Under the pieces are notes generated by a model. The model searched no databases. It was not told where the DNA came from and was given only the letters and a program-made list of their open reading frames with translations. From the NCBI RefSeq assembly GCF_036373705.1, contig NC_089869.1:10613676-10677675 (forward strand): a DNA stretch of 64,000 bases, read 5' to 3'. Origin of the DNA: Amia ocellicauda. Lineage: Eukaryota; Chordata; Actinopteri; Amiiformes; Amiidae. Each line of letters opens with the position of its first letter. The first letter of the stretch is position 1. The position numbers and the translations under genes are program-made. Shown here one piece after another: positions 37,401 to 51,200 of this stretch.

Positions 37401-40400
37401 CAAGGTCCCCCTGCTCAAGAAAGCACATGTACAGGCCCGTCTGAAGTTTGCCAATGAACATCTGAATGATTCGGAGGAGAACTGGGTGAAAGTGTTGTGG
37501 TCAGATGAGACCAAAATCAAGCTCTTTGGCATCAACTCAACTCGCTGTGTTTGGAGGAGGAGGAATGACCCCAAGAACACCATCCCCACCGTCAAACATG
37601 GAGGTGGAAACATTATGCTTTGGGGGTGTTTTTCTGCTAAGGGGACAGGACAACTGCACCGCATCAAAGGGATGATGGACGGGGCCATGCACTGTCAAAT
37701 CTTGGGTGAGAACCTCCTTCCCTCAGCCAGGGCATTGAAAATGGGTCGTGGATGGGTATTCCAGCATGACAATGACCCAAAACACACAGCCAAGGCAACA
37801 AAGGAGTGGCTCAAGAAGAAGCACATTAAGGTCCTGGAGTGGCCTAGCCAGTCTCCAGACCTTAATCCCATAGAAAATCTGTGGAGGGAGCTGAAGGTTC
37901 AAGTTGCCTAACGTCAGCCTCGAAACCTTAATGACTTGGAGAGGATCTGCAAAGAGGAGTGGGACAAAATCCCTCCTGAGATGTGTGCAAACCTGGTGGC
38001 CAACTACAAGAAACGTCTGACCTCTGTGATTGCCAACAAGGGTTTTGCCACCAAGTACTAAGTCGAAGGGGTCAAATACTTATTTCACTCATTAACATGC
38101 AAATCAATTGATAACTTTTTAGAAATGCGTTTTTCTGGATTTGTTTGTTGTTATTCTGTCTCTCACTGTTAAAATACACCTACCATTAAAATTATAGACT
38201 GATCATTTCTTTGTCAGTGGGCAAACGTACAAAATCAGCAGGGGATCAAATACTTTTTTCCCCTCACTGTATACAAGAGATACATGACCAACTCGGAAGA
38301 TGCCAAGTTTCGATAGATCCAAACTGCTCTCTTCAAGAAGGAAGCTGAGATGGGCCAAGGCAGTTCAAATAGCGCAATCTCAGAACTGGAAGTGTATCAA
38401 AGGACCCGGTGGGAACCTGCCCAAGATTTGACATTTTGTTAAGGTACCTAGATGAGGCCTGGCCTGGCTTTACAAAGAGCAGACATTTGGAAGCTGGTTC
38501 CTGGTTTGTGCCAGGGCTGTGGACGGTGCCAAAAAGGAGCCAATAGCAAGGGTGTCCAGGAAAAACAACACGTGGAGACACAGGTCCTCTCCACCAGAAC
38601 TAGAGCACTGTTTACATTCCCCACCTCAGGAGGCCTCTCTTGCCATGTCTCCATGGTAACCTTCCCGTAAAGCCTCAGCTTGACGTCTCACTGGCCTCGA
38701 AGCTCACCGCATCGCACACAAGCTGGGCGCCGAGCCAGCCTCCCAAATATTTCTCCTCATAAACCCTGATGCTGTTGGCTAGACCCCCGCCTCCCGCCTC
38801 CCTCCCATGGTTTCTTTAGTAGAGGAACATCAACACTCTTTTCCCTGAGTAGAGAGAGATGCTGTGCTCATTTTAAAAATACACCAAAACCAAAAACCCT
38901 TACACATCTGTTTCAAGGGACTATTAATAGGCATTGAAAAGTCTGTGCTGAATTCTCGGTTTAGTATTGCATGTAAGGCGTCGCAAATAGAGCATTTAGC
39001 AAGAACTTTCAATGTTTTCCAAACTAGCTGTACGCTTTGAGAAAATTCTGCAATTTTTTCCCACCGTTTGTGCAGATTCTCCGCCGACGGATGAACGTTT
39101 ATCAGTTAGGGCATTCCAAATGGCGGGGAAAGGGAAGAGGGTCAGGAGCTCTTCCCGTCAGGAAAGGACACGTCAATTCAGAAGAATTTCTTTATTTTTT
39201 GCTCCAAACCAAAAGGGATTTCTGCTGTGAAGGACAGGTTTCGTTCGAACAAATGCAGAGTCTGAATTCCCATAGGTATAATCCAGTGGGCTGCCACACT
39301 TTTGCCAGACGAGAAGAGCAGTGACAGCCAGTGGCGATTTCACTCGACAGACACAAAAAAAAAAAACGACAAAGAAGCGATTCACTATCCTCGCCCACTT
39401 CCCACTTGCTTTGAGCAGCTTACATCTCAAACTATAATAAATCTCTATAAATTCCTAATTAATTCTTGTTCCATGACTAACCTCTTGATTATGACCTTGG
39501 TGGTTAGATTCGATTGTCCCTCATAATACTAAAAGTTCGCATCTAATACGTGTAATTCATGGGCGTTGACTAGGCAAAAGAAATGTCAAAAAACAAGTGA
39601 CACACACTGCAGTGTCTCGAGCCCAAACAGGTGAAGTGAACTACCACATTGCGCCACCTTGATCACATACCAAGTTTTTCTGCCGCCTCTCGGGTTACAG
39701 TGAAATCTAGGAGTGCCATTAGCTGGGCTGTATCACGGTGCAGTTACTGGTGCCGTGACAGAGGAGTGTGTGTGTAAAGCTTGGGTCCTCTGGGCTCAGC
39801 TCTTATTCCCCAGATAGGAGTTTCTGACGTGAGCAGTGGTGGAATTAACCCTGAAGAAGCTCGTAGTACCCGACATCCATATTGCACTGGGCTCATAAGG
39901 ATTCAACTCTTTTTTTTTTTTTTTTTATCAATAAAAGAGAAACGGTGATCTTAACAAACTGATAGCTGAAATACATCATCTTATATATATCTAGTGTGCA
40001 GATGTTCAGGTATCTAAGTGTGCCTGTCAAATTCCCCAGGATGCATTCCGACAGATCAGATGTCAATTGGCAAACAAAACGATGGTAACAGAAGACAATG
40101 CAACACAAAGGATGGTCAGAACAGGTGTCTGCAGCTTACTGCTTCTATGACACCGCTTTATATTGAGCTGCACTTTGTAAAGTCTATCGTTTTACAACCA
40201 TCTCCAAAAGGTGTGAAAAGGCACAATCTGACAGAATCGACTGTCTTTCTCCAGAATTAAACATACAGGTAATCAGGAATAATTGAACCTTCCAGACAAC
40301 GAAGGCTAGATCCAGTGATGGTGCTAAGGCCCAAGAGAGCAAGGGAGCTCTTGAGGCCTTTTTGATCCTACGGCTAAACGCGCCCACTACATACAGAAGT

Positions 40401-43322
40401 CATAGGCTGAGTCAGAGTTTTTGGCCCAGAATAAATAATCTGAAGCAGCACTTTCTGAGGGATCTACTGTTCTGCATGCACACAGGGCATTGTGTAACAT
40501 CCATTCAAGTACACGGCAGGCCCTCAAGACAAAACTCAAGACGTTTCAAGAATTTTGATACATCGCCAGAACACATTCCAGTTAACGAAGTGAAACATGG
40601 AACTGCAATATTTAAACATTTCAAGGACAAACAAAACATTTGACATGGAAGTACTGTGACCATAATCGCCTTCTGAGCTTTCATGCAAGTTCATAATCCG
40701 AGATCTAAACAAATGTATGAACAGTAATACAATATTTTTTTCATTTCTAAAACACCTTCTTTAGAGTTTTAATTGTGAGCCATTTAGGCTTTATATTAGG
40801 CTGATATTATTCACAAAACAGTGATCATAAAAATATCCCATTACATGAGGAGTACTCAGACCTGGCCAATGGAATATTATGTTGATAATGCAAAGTGTAC
40901 ACTGATACACAGGTAGTAAGGAGACCCATAAACAGCACATGGCTTGACCTCAACTTGAAGACGATGTGTGAGCTGGAGATTATTTGAAATTGTCTACATT
41001 CAGATAATGTGTGAAATTGATACAAAATTGATATAGATAGATACAGTATACACTGAAAAAAGGCACACTTGAAATATCTTCCCTAATCACTTCCCTAACC
41101 TAGCTTTAGTTTATATATATATATAGCTGACTCTGGGTTCCTTTAACAAGCAGCCAGATACATTTTCTGGGATCAATTAACTACTACTACGTGGGCCTCT
41201 TGAAGAAGAATCACTGACAAATGATGACTACAGTAGCACAATGCGATACAGGCACTTAGCAAGGGGGTGTCATCTAACTAGCTAATTGGGACCAGGTGGC
41301 TGATCGCGTGTACATGGTGTGTTGGAATTTCGGTTGCAAACAGCGTCCAGAAAAAAGTAAATTACATTATGAACAAGTTAAAGATCCAGTTTTTCTGTAA
41401 TACAGTGTGTGTTTGTACCATTACGTTTGTTTGAACCTGTGTGTCCATGGCGTGCCAAACATTTATGCCAAGTCCTCGGCAAAACTGAAATATTCATATT
41501 ATCAAATGCACCCAATACAGATAGGCACCATTACATTCCCAGGTTTTACCACAGTGTTTTGAGGTAAACACTAAGACTGGTGAAAGCCTGGTCATGAATG
41601 ACTGTAGTAACGTTTAGTTTTTCTTCCTACCTCATCTCTAAGTTACTCAGTTTGTTATTTCTTCTAAACTGCACCATTAAAGCACTTTTTCACGGTCGGA
41701 AGCAGGTGGAAATGTTAAGAGGCTAAAAAGCAGCCTTCAAGGGTCAGGACTGTTTTTCTTTTTTGTCAGACAGGAATTTTACAAGTCCAGGACAAGGAGG
41801 ACAGAGGATGAGCCAGCAGAGAGGAATGCTGGGAGGAAACAGCAGGTTGAGCATAACTAGTTGCCTTTCACTCATTCTCTCATTCTGAGCTACAGTGAGG
41901 GAAAAAAGGGTCAAATAATTATTTCCCTCATTAACATGCAAATCAATGTATAACTTTTTTGAAATGCATTTTTTTTAATTTTGTTGTTGTTATTTTCTGT
42001 CTCTCACTGTTAAAATACACCTACCATTAAAATTATAGACTGATCATTTCTTTGTCAGTGGGCAAATGTACAAAATCAGCAGGGGATCAAATACTTTTTC
42101 CCCCACTGTATAAGGATTTCAACTGGTATGTAGAATCAGGGGAAAGCTTGAAAACCGTTGTATATACTGTTGAATAATTTTCAATAGCTGTCTTCATCCA
42201 CAGGACTTACCATGAGGTTATGTCTTGCAAATCATAACTCTAGCAAGTCCAATCAGCACAACCAGACTCCCCTGCACCTGCTCTTCTCAAGCTACAGTGG
42301 GTGTTGCTATTGTATAAAGCAGATTCCTTGCATAAATGCCTCAAATGAATAATAATAAAATAAAATGCCCTCGTGCTTGTGTAGACCGATCAATCCAGTA
42401 TTGCCTGTTTCACGGACGAGCATTTGAATGGCATCTAGTAGATGGGGGAGATTGATTTTGGGGAGTGAAGGTATGGCACATGAAAATTCACAGCAGCAAG
42501 CAGATAAAGGCCAACCGCATTGTTGTTTAAAGGCATGTGCTGCCATGGCTGGCGGCAGGGTGTGCTTACCTGGAAGTTTCCCACCATGATGAGGCCGGCC
42601 GCGCAGATCCAGCACGTGGAGAGCCCAGCAGTGTTCAGCACACAGTTCTGGTGTTTCTCAATGACGTGGGCATAGCGCAGCAGCCCGATGACCATCACTG
42701 AGGAGAGGGAGAAGGAGAAAATAATCATCCCAGCACAATATGGAGCATGCCCCAACACATTCTCAACTGGGAGCCAGCATCACGGAGAGGGTGATCTTAC
42801 AATATACAATGACATACTGTGGGAATAGATGACATTATGCTTGGAAGCCAGAGGGTCTGTTCCTTCTCATTCTCCCATGGCAGCACTCCGATATCTCTGG
42901 ACTGCTCCGTCAGGATCCCATTTCAGTCAAAACAGAGAGACGACCCACCAGGCAGGATACAGCCCTGTTTTCGCACGTTTCCAGCCTAAACTCAGTGTTT
43001 CACTTGGACTAGTGCTCTTTCTGGGACACTTGAAGCCTAGAGAGGCACTTGGAATGTTTATGGGACTCGTTTTCTGTGAAGTTTATTTTTTTTAATGTCC
43101 AAGCCACTCCAGTGTATCCAGCTTGCAATAATTTATTTTCTTGGGATGCTTCCCAGAGATTTTGCAAGCATGGTGAAGTATCCTACCAGCCACTGCCAGA
43201 CCTCAGTACTGTCATTAGACTGTAATCCCACATCTGTGACTCTGCAAAGGTCCAGCAGCAACACAGATAATTACAATAACATCAACAACAAAATCACGAA
43301 CCAGCTTCACAGACTAGCTGGT

Positions 43323-43368
<46 letters not shown>

Positions 43369-46300
43369 CCCTAACTATAACACCTCCAACACGATGAACA
43401 CTTAGTTTGTTTTTAAGGTATTTAAGGTGTTCTTACTTTCTGTAAAATTATCTGCTATCATGTACTGTCTTGCTTTGGCAAAATAATGTACTCTGGGGCT
43501 ACAATTCATCAAGTCATCTGTGTGGAGAACTATATACCTTTCAGCATTACTACTAAGGCACAAGTAATACCCTCAGGAGTCACTCTTGAGCCGGTCACTA
43601 TGACATCACTACCCTAGACTTTAAACCACTGAAACATTCTCTGGCCTTTTTGGGCATAACATCTAGCTGCAGTTCATTCATATGATCATTCACTTGAAAA
43701 TTGAAAGTATAGGAGTTGCATGCATTTAAACAATAAGGCCTCAGTATCTCCAAGACTTGGGCGATTGCTGCTTTAAACAATGTGCAAGCTAGTCTCTAAT
43801 TAACGTCACTACTGGAGACGGTGCGGTCTGTATTCTAAGAAGAGTGACCAGGGAGGACCTACGGAAGTCCGGCGAGAACATATACTCTGCCTATGTGCTT
43901 GCCCAGGACAGATCTTTTTGGCTGAGCACAACATAATATCCACTTATTATTATCCACAATATAGGGTCATTCCCAGACATTGCACTGGACTGGAAAGATG
44001 TTTTTTTTCTTGGTCATCGCGTCTGTTTTCTGATACAAAAGCATAATTTAATACAGAGAACTTTGATTAAAAAAAATATGAAACACCTTTAATTACTTAT
44101 CAATCTTCTGGTTTTGAACCAATTGTCAAACTGGGTGCTTTGAAGTGACGTTCTTAAATTATTTATAAATATGCAACCGAGCTCGTTTCAGGAAGTACAT
44201 TTTTGATAGCACAAAATAACTGGCAAAATATCCAGTACTGAACAATGGGCATAATATCCATACTTAGCCAACAGCAAGGCTTTGTATTCAGAAAGCTTGG
44301 GAAATCTCAATGAGACGCACATTTTGAGATATCTTACGATTTCCCATATTGGTTCTGTAATAGCTGGTCCGAAATGGGCTGTGATGACACATGCAACACA
44401 GCCCATAAGTCTACCAGTCTCTCGCGTCTGTGTGCCATCCATGCCTCTGCCAGAGACTATGAATCTGCTACAACAATCAACCTGCAAAAGTTTACTTAAA
44501 GTGCTGGCACCCCCCCAGAATTGCCCATTCATTTTGAAAAACATTTGTATAGTCTGTACCAGTTTATCCTTCTGCCAAGACAGATTGCTCATTTGTAAAA
44601 TCCATTCAGTTTAAAGTGAAGCCCTTTAATTAGTGCATCTGTTAATCAATACAAAACACGCACAAGTCCTTCTACAGTATAATGTAAAAGGCACGTCAGA
44701 ATTTAGGGTTTGGATGCTTTCATAGAAAGTTCGATGCCTTGCCACTCAGCCTTAAGGGGAAAGCGTCCCAAATAGACTTTACATGGGCAGAGTTTACAAA
44801 GGGATATTGTGGGAATAACTCCCTAAAGGTGAAAGCAGCTGTATCAGAGAGGGCCTATTGTCCTTCCCCCCCCATGATTCCTCACACCCTGTCCTAGAGC
44901 AATTCAGTGAAGCAGTGTAAAGACACAACACAACGCTTTACAGTGGGTGCCTGCCTGTCAGCCAGAGCTCTCTCTCATGGGAATATTTTTCAGTTGTTTT
45001 AGTTGTTTACCACTGTGGTACAACTGCTTAAATACCAAGATCGATGACCAAGTGCATTTGTGAGCAAAAGATCCGTCTGAACAAACAAAACAAGTGGTGC
45101 TGTAGGTCCTGATTTTCCAAATTTGGTTAAGGACCTAATAATGAGCTGGGGCTGTACATGTTTATTACGAATTACTGTAACACACAGACAGATTCTCTTC
45201 CCACTCAAAAGGTTGCATAAAAGCCCCCATAAATGATCATCATTAAAAACATCTGCTAAATATAATCAGCTGCATTCAAACTGCTGGTCTTACTCACGAG
45301 GAAATCATTCGCTGCATCTTAAATGATTTATACACGTGCGAATGTGCCTATGTTTGGAGATATTTTGTGACTGTAGTGAAACCAAAGCATTGTAGGCATT
45401 TACCGCTCATTGAACTGCTTTTCCTTATCTAACAACTGGAATAATAGTGGAACACAACTGGGATGAAGTCCAGAGCGCATGGGTGGGCTTCTCTGTTAAA
45501 GCCTTGTTAACTGCAGGGACACCTGGTACACAAACTGCCAACCCCTTCTAAAGAACAGACCAGGAAGACAGTACATGTAACAGCTTTATCTCTGGCAGTT
45601 TTACTTTAACACTGGCACATCTAATTATCCTAGATGTGCCAGTGTTAAAGTAAAACTGCCAGAGATACTCAGATAATGGACCTCCCAATCCATTTCTCTT
45701 TGTTTCTCTTGAACTCTCTACCTATTTAATAAGTAACTCCATTATTTAATACAAAGTTGGACCAAAACGCTGTTTATATCTCTTCTGTATTCCCTTCCTC
45801 TTCGCCTCCCTGGCCTGCTAGTCCGCTGGATGGAAGGGAAAAGAGCACAACATCCCCAAGGGGGTCTGACCACATTATTCCACCAAATCAAAACAAATGA
45901 CCTTGTTAAATCCCACAGGGTGAGAGAAAAGGTCAGCGTGGCTGTGGGTTTATGGTGACTCACAAGACGTGCAAACAACTTCGTCACTGGCATCAACTAT
46001 GATCCTTGCTTTTGTCAACGTTCACTCCCCTAAACCTCAGCCTGTCTTACAGTCCGACCCTCTGCCAATACGTCTATATTCTCTCAGAGATTTACCATGG
46101 CCCTACTTAACTCTCCCAATATTCCCTCTTACTGTCAGCAAGTCCATAGTCCCCACTATCCAGAACTTTGCACAATGCTACCATTTCAAGACCGGTTTGC
46201 ACTGACCAAGAGTTCCTTGCTGCTGAGCTTTGTTTCAGCTCCGCCTCCTTCCTCGATCCTCCTAAAAGGAATCCCACTAGATGTCCACAAATGCAAAAGG

Positions 46301-48204
46301 CAAAGGAGATAACCCCCCTACAGACTGACCAATAAACCCATCTCTCTGCCATGTCAATCACAGTCTTGGACCAACGCTCAGACCATTTCATTAAATCCCC
46401 CCATTCCCCCCACCATCCCTTTCAGAATGGGACAACGCTACACGCTGGCCTTCAAAGAAACTGAAAGTAACCACAATGACCCTGAGCAACTTTGGGGTTA
46501 AAGGTCAAAAGCCAGCCAATAAAGATCACGTTTCTTCCTCAGACTTTCACAGGTCCATGTGGAGTTTACACTTTGAAGTAAATCATAGGAACATCACACA
46601 GACCCTTTCTCATCTGTCAGTTCCCGTCCTTCACACCTCTCATCTCCCATGGTGGAAACTGGATTGTTAGAAAGCTTATGTGTGGAGGAAGCTGGATGGG
46701 CCAATGAAAAACAAGGATCTAGATTTCTTATTTGGCCTTTTTTTTTTTTTCAGTGAGAAAAAGTCACTGCCAGTGGAAGTATAAACAGAAAGGACTCCCA
46801 GGGATGATGCAGTGGGTAATTATAGTGCCGGTTGGACCCCATTGGCCAGAAAGTGCTGGTTCCAGTCTGGGCTGCGTCATCGCCAATATATATATATATA
46901 TAATTCTCTATAAGGCAGAGCATAACTTCTTGTGCACTGTCAAGATTGGAGTCGGCCAGCCTGACAGCATAGCTCTTAGTAGATTAAAAGGCATATATCT
47001 ACAACTGTCCCCAGCTTAGTCACCAACATAGTTGAAGTTCAATAGCCATTCTGCAAATTGAGAGGATGGAAAAATAATAATTCTACACAATTGGAAATAA
47101 ATAAAAGATAAAAAATATATGATATGGGGACATCTAGGGCTTACATAGAAGAGTCTTTAGCTTAGAGAACCTAAAATGGCTCTAACAAAACAGTGTATGT
47201 ACAGTGGGCGACTAATTTTATCCTAGCTGCAGCTCTGTATAATTGTTTTAAACTCTCACTAGTTCCAGATGGGAAAGATTCACTGGGAACCACTACGGCT
47301 GGCACGGGAACTCCGAAACAACACGTAACCAAAAATAACAGGGGTCAAGGTGTAGTGGCTCACGCTGGCCTGTGCCGGACAATCTGGGCTTTGCAACACG
47401 AAGAAAAGCATGCACTAAATCAGCCACCGCAGACAGGATCTCTCCACCGCCTGTATAATCACATTGGGGGCCTAATCTAAACAACGCTTCCTCTAGCTGG
47501 CCCCGGGGGCGAACCAGCTCTGAGGTAGAGAGAGAGAGAGAGAGCAAGATCGGCTGAAGAGAGAAACATGTTTGTGTGCGATTTAATTTATAGGCTATAT
47601 AAGTCTGTCTTACTGTATGTATTTATATATTATTATTTTCCCGCTACTTTTCTAAGGTCAGGAGGTTTGTACATACCGAGTTTCATAATCACACATCGCA
47701 GTCCTGGCGTGGACACTAGACAGCCCAGCAATGCATACACTTCTAATTTTAGCTTTACAATCTAAACAGCTTATTAAACTAAGTAAATACATTGAAATAA
47801 AAAATGATGGCAGGTTCCTTCCACCTCTATGTCCACAGCATAAACAGGAGGCACTGCGGATCTCACAGGCCCGTGTGAACAGCAAGCATGGCAAGCAGAG
47901 GAAACCCTGGCAGACTTCTGTCAACTGCACCTTTTGGCAAATTAACCAGTTCGATTTCATTTCTTTTCACATAAGCTTCTTCAGAACATTCACCCTAGAA
48001 GCACCAATGTGAAAACTATAGGCACCAACTGGGTGCTTTTAATGCTTCAACCCAGGAAGACTAATATACGAGTGTGTGAAAAGGGCTGAACTGGAATGGC
48101 GCTTCCAAAGAGAGCAGGTTCCCACACTTACCCATGAATGAGCCTGTGCTGCAGATCAGACTGAAGAAACAGCTCTCTGGGGGCAGGGTGCCACACTTAC
48201 TACA

Positions 48205-48245
<41 letters not shown>

Positions 48246-51200
48246 GGGGGGAGCCATACAGATCCTCCAGTTAAATTCAAATAACAATCAGCCTGGTAGC
48301 AGATGATTCAATTCAGAGCAACTGATAGAGTGTAGGGGGACAAATTGTGCATCTCTGCAGAGTTACTGACAACCAGTCCTCAGCAGAAATAGGATCAGAA
48401 ACTTGCTTAGTCAGTCAGGGCCAGAGCTGTCTCTTCAGAGATGTCATTAAGGCTCTTCATGTTATTGCTGCAGTCCAGATGAAACATGTTTTATCATGTT
48501 TTATTGTAATTGATTATAAAGACCAGTGTAGAAGATACTCAAAGAGTGATGTCTCTTAGTAGCAAAAATATATCCTCAGCAGACATTATTTCTAAACAGT
48601 ATGATAACTGACCGAGGAAATTAGGCAACTGAGTAATGATTATTTATTTTTAAATTTGTATTGCAGAGGTCACGATAATAGATTTAAGAAAACTATTTTA
48701 ACCAGTGGGTTTCACATAACTCTAAACGCTGACCGGTTCCTTGAAAGTTGTTTTAAGAAGTCTCTTTAGAGATGTTATATAGAAAAAAACATAATATTCT
48801 TGGGAGAGAAAAAAAGAGAATCACATGGAAAACTCTTAAGAGGATGTGAAACTGAGCGAAATGAAACAGCAGTTTACTGTAAACTACTCCTTTAACCAGA
48901 AATGTAAAATAGTACAAAGGTATCCTTCTGTATGCTTCTACAGCATAAGCATTCAAGTGTAATAAAACATTATATATACACTCAACTCATTTTGCAGTTC
49001 CTTTTTTATTATTGCAATGTACAAGTCTTACATGTTGTCTTAAGCAAACAAACTAAAAATAATGACCGAAATGTCTTGCTCAAAACTAGTCCATGTCTCT
49101 AGAGGTTAACAGAACTCTGCTTCTGACCAGCTATGGGGACCTTCCCATTTATAGGCTGGTTTGAATTAGCCCTCAGATGAGCTTTCTCACAACAAAGGAC
49201 AGATGGCACTGGGAACAACATCTGAACCAGCAGCACAGTGAATTACAATGGTAAGAAGCTGATCAAAGCCTTCCATGGCATGCCAAAACAATACTCTACA
49301 GGTCTCTAAGTAAAAACATCTCCCATAGGGGCAGAAATCAAAAGGACTGGTCTGGAGAAGGATTTCCTGCAAGAGTTTCAAACAAGGAATCTCGGCTTTT
49401 CTGAACATCAGGTCTGGGAGACAGATGTTGACCAGGCAAGCAGTGCCACACTCTGTTTGAGGCACAGAGATTGCAGGGACTCTTGTGTCGGAGTTCCACG
49501 TGCTGTACAGCATGTTGCAACACAGCTCGTCTGCATTACATAACACCAGAAAGACTCACTTGTCTCCACGTGGAACCAGCTAGAAAGCATAAACTGCAGA
49601 AAGACATTAACTGAATTTATTTTATCTAGTTTTAAATCTTCAGTGGATGTTTTGTTTGAAGAGTTTGGAACAGGAAAAGAAAAAAAAATCATATGTTCTA
49701 TAATTTTACATGAGCGTGCCTGGCCTCCCAGAATGACATTTGGAGTAACGTGAACTGCTGGAGGACCCCGGCTCCGAGGGCAAAGAGGAAGTGACGTTTA
49801 AGGGGCTTTCGGAGGCTTACTTGGCAGGGATACTTATTGAAATGGAACTGGGAGGTCTCTGGAGTGCCATAACTGGGAGAAACCTCCACTCAGAGCACAG
49901 GTTGGACCCTACAGTCCGGGCAGCACTTACTCCACTCTGGGCTGTGATGTGATATAGCTCGAGTGTGACCAGGATTCCTCAAGAGACAGGAAAAGAAACA
50001 ATGAACCGAGCGCCACCGGGGCTGGGTAGCTTTGAGTCGGCCAGCGTTTCCTGAACTTGCACAGCAGCGATGCCGGTGTCATACTTGGCTAACCCCAAAA
50101 AACTCACTCAATGGCCTTACTCATTAGTAGATCTTTTACCAAGTCTGGGAAATACACAGTTCCAAATAACTATAATAAGTTAAGCATGTAAAGAAAGAAG
50201 AAGGAAATTAAGTGATGGTGCTGGAATCCTATGCCAGGAGACTAAAGAGACACGAAAATAACTTATCAAACTGTTGCACACTTTCAGGCAAGACGTTCCA
50301 ACAGAACTTGTAAGTACTGCCTTAACACGTTGTAACTTCACTAATCTGCTGACTTCACCAGATAAGGACCTTTGCTCGAGCAGCTTAAATTAAGGTTGCG
50401 GGGGAAATGATGATGGGAATGTGACTGAAGGTCTATATGCGACTGCACACCGATATCTTGGACTGCTCTGACATTCCTGCAGTCTCCAGCCCCTGACCTT
50501 TCACCTACTTCACACTCTGACTGCACACAGCGAAGGTTGTTTGGGAGGGAGCAGACAAAATAAACCCATGAGCCTCTCAAGAGTGCAAAAGCTCAGGACC
50601 GGCCAGAGCGTGCATTCAGTAGCAGCAGCAGCAGCAGCAGTAATGGGGACGTCACAGTCAAAGGCTTGTTCACATTCACACACACACACACACCACTATC
50701 CCCCCACCCCAGAACAAAGAGATATCCTAACATACACAAACTTGTAAATCAGCGTTCAGTTTCACAGAGAAAACAAAAAAAAGAGCAGTATTGTTCCATT
50801 TCCCATGATCATACGTAATGGAAAACAAATACTTTCTTTTAGGTTTTTTTAGGTTTTAACGGTGCCTCTGTCATCCTTTCCACCGTGAAATCTCCAGCAG
50901 GATGAGTGTGAACCTGTCGGAGTCTCCCAGCTGTGATGTGGTTAGAATACCTCAGAACGGGGAGTGCTATTTTAAGAAGATGATCCGTCTTTCAGACAAC
51001 TTCAATCACTCAGTCGCAGGGTGTGGGAGGGGGAATTGGGATTTTCTCCACACCGACTCTCTGATCTTGTTCTGGGCGGTCAGACCGTCAGATGTGTCTC
51101 CCTTTCAGCTCGGTTTGTTGGCCCTGTGAGAACGCTTTGTCTCTAGGTGGCAAAACAGAACCACTACAGTTTCCCTTAAGAAAGCTGAACAGACTCATCA

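Larger units (their letters stand above)
36661..38269 (+). mobile_element. Tc1-like transposon with long inverted repeats (DD34E-type)
   Basis: A 1609-bp element with TA flanks (36659-36660 and 38270-38271) and near-identical terminal inverted repeats of about 190 bp starting CAGTGAGGG (36661 to about 36850, and about 38075 to 38269). A (AAT)n expansion sits inside the left repeat region at about 36848-36869. An inner hairpin follows at 36909-36997, then a transposase relic. It lies in tmem150a intron 6, antisense to the gene. Confidence 0.96.
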
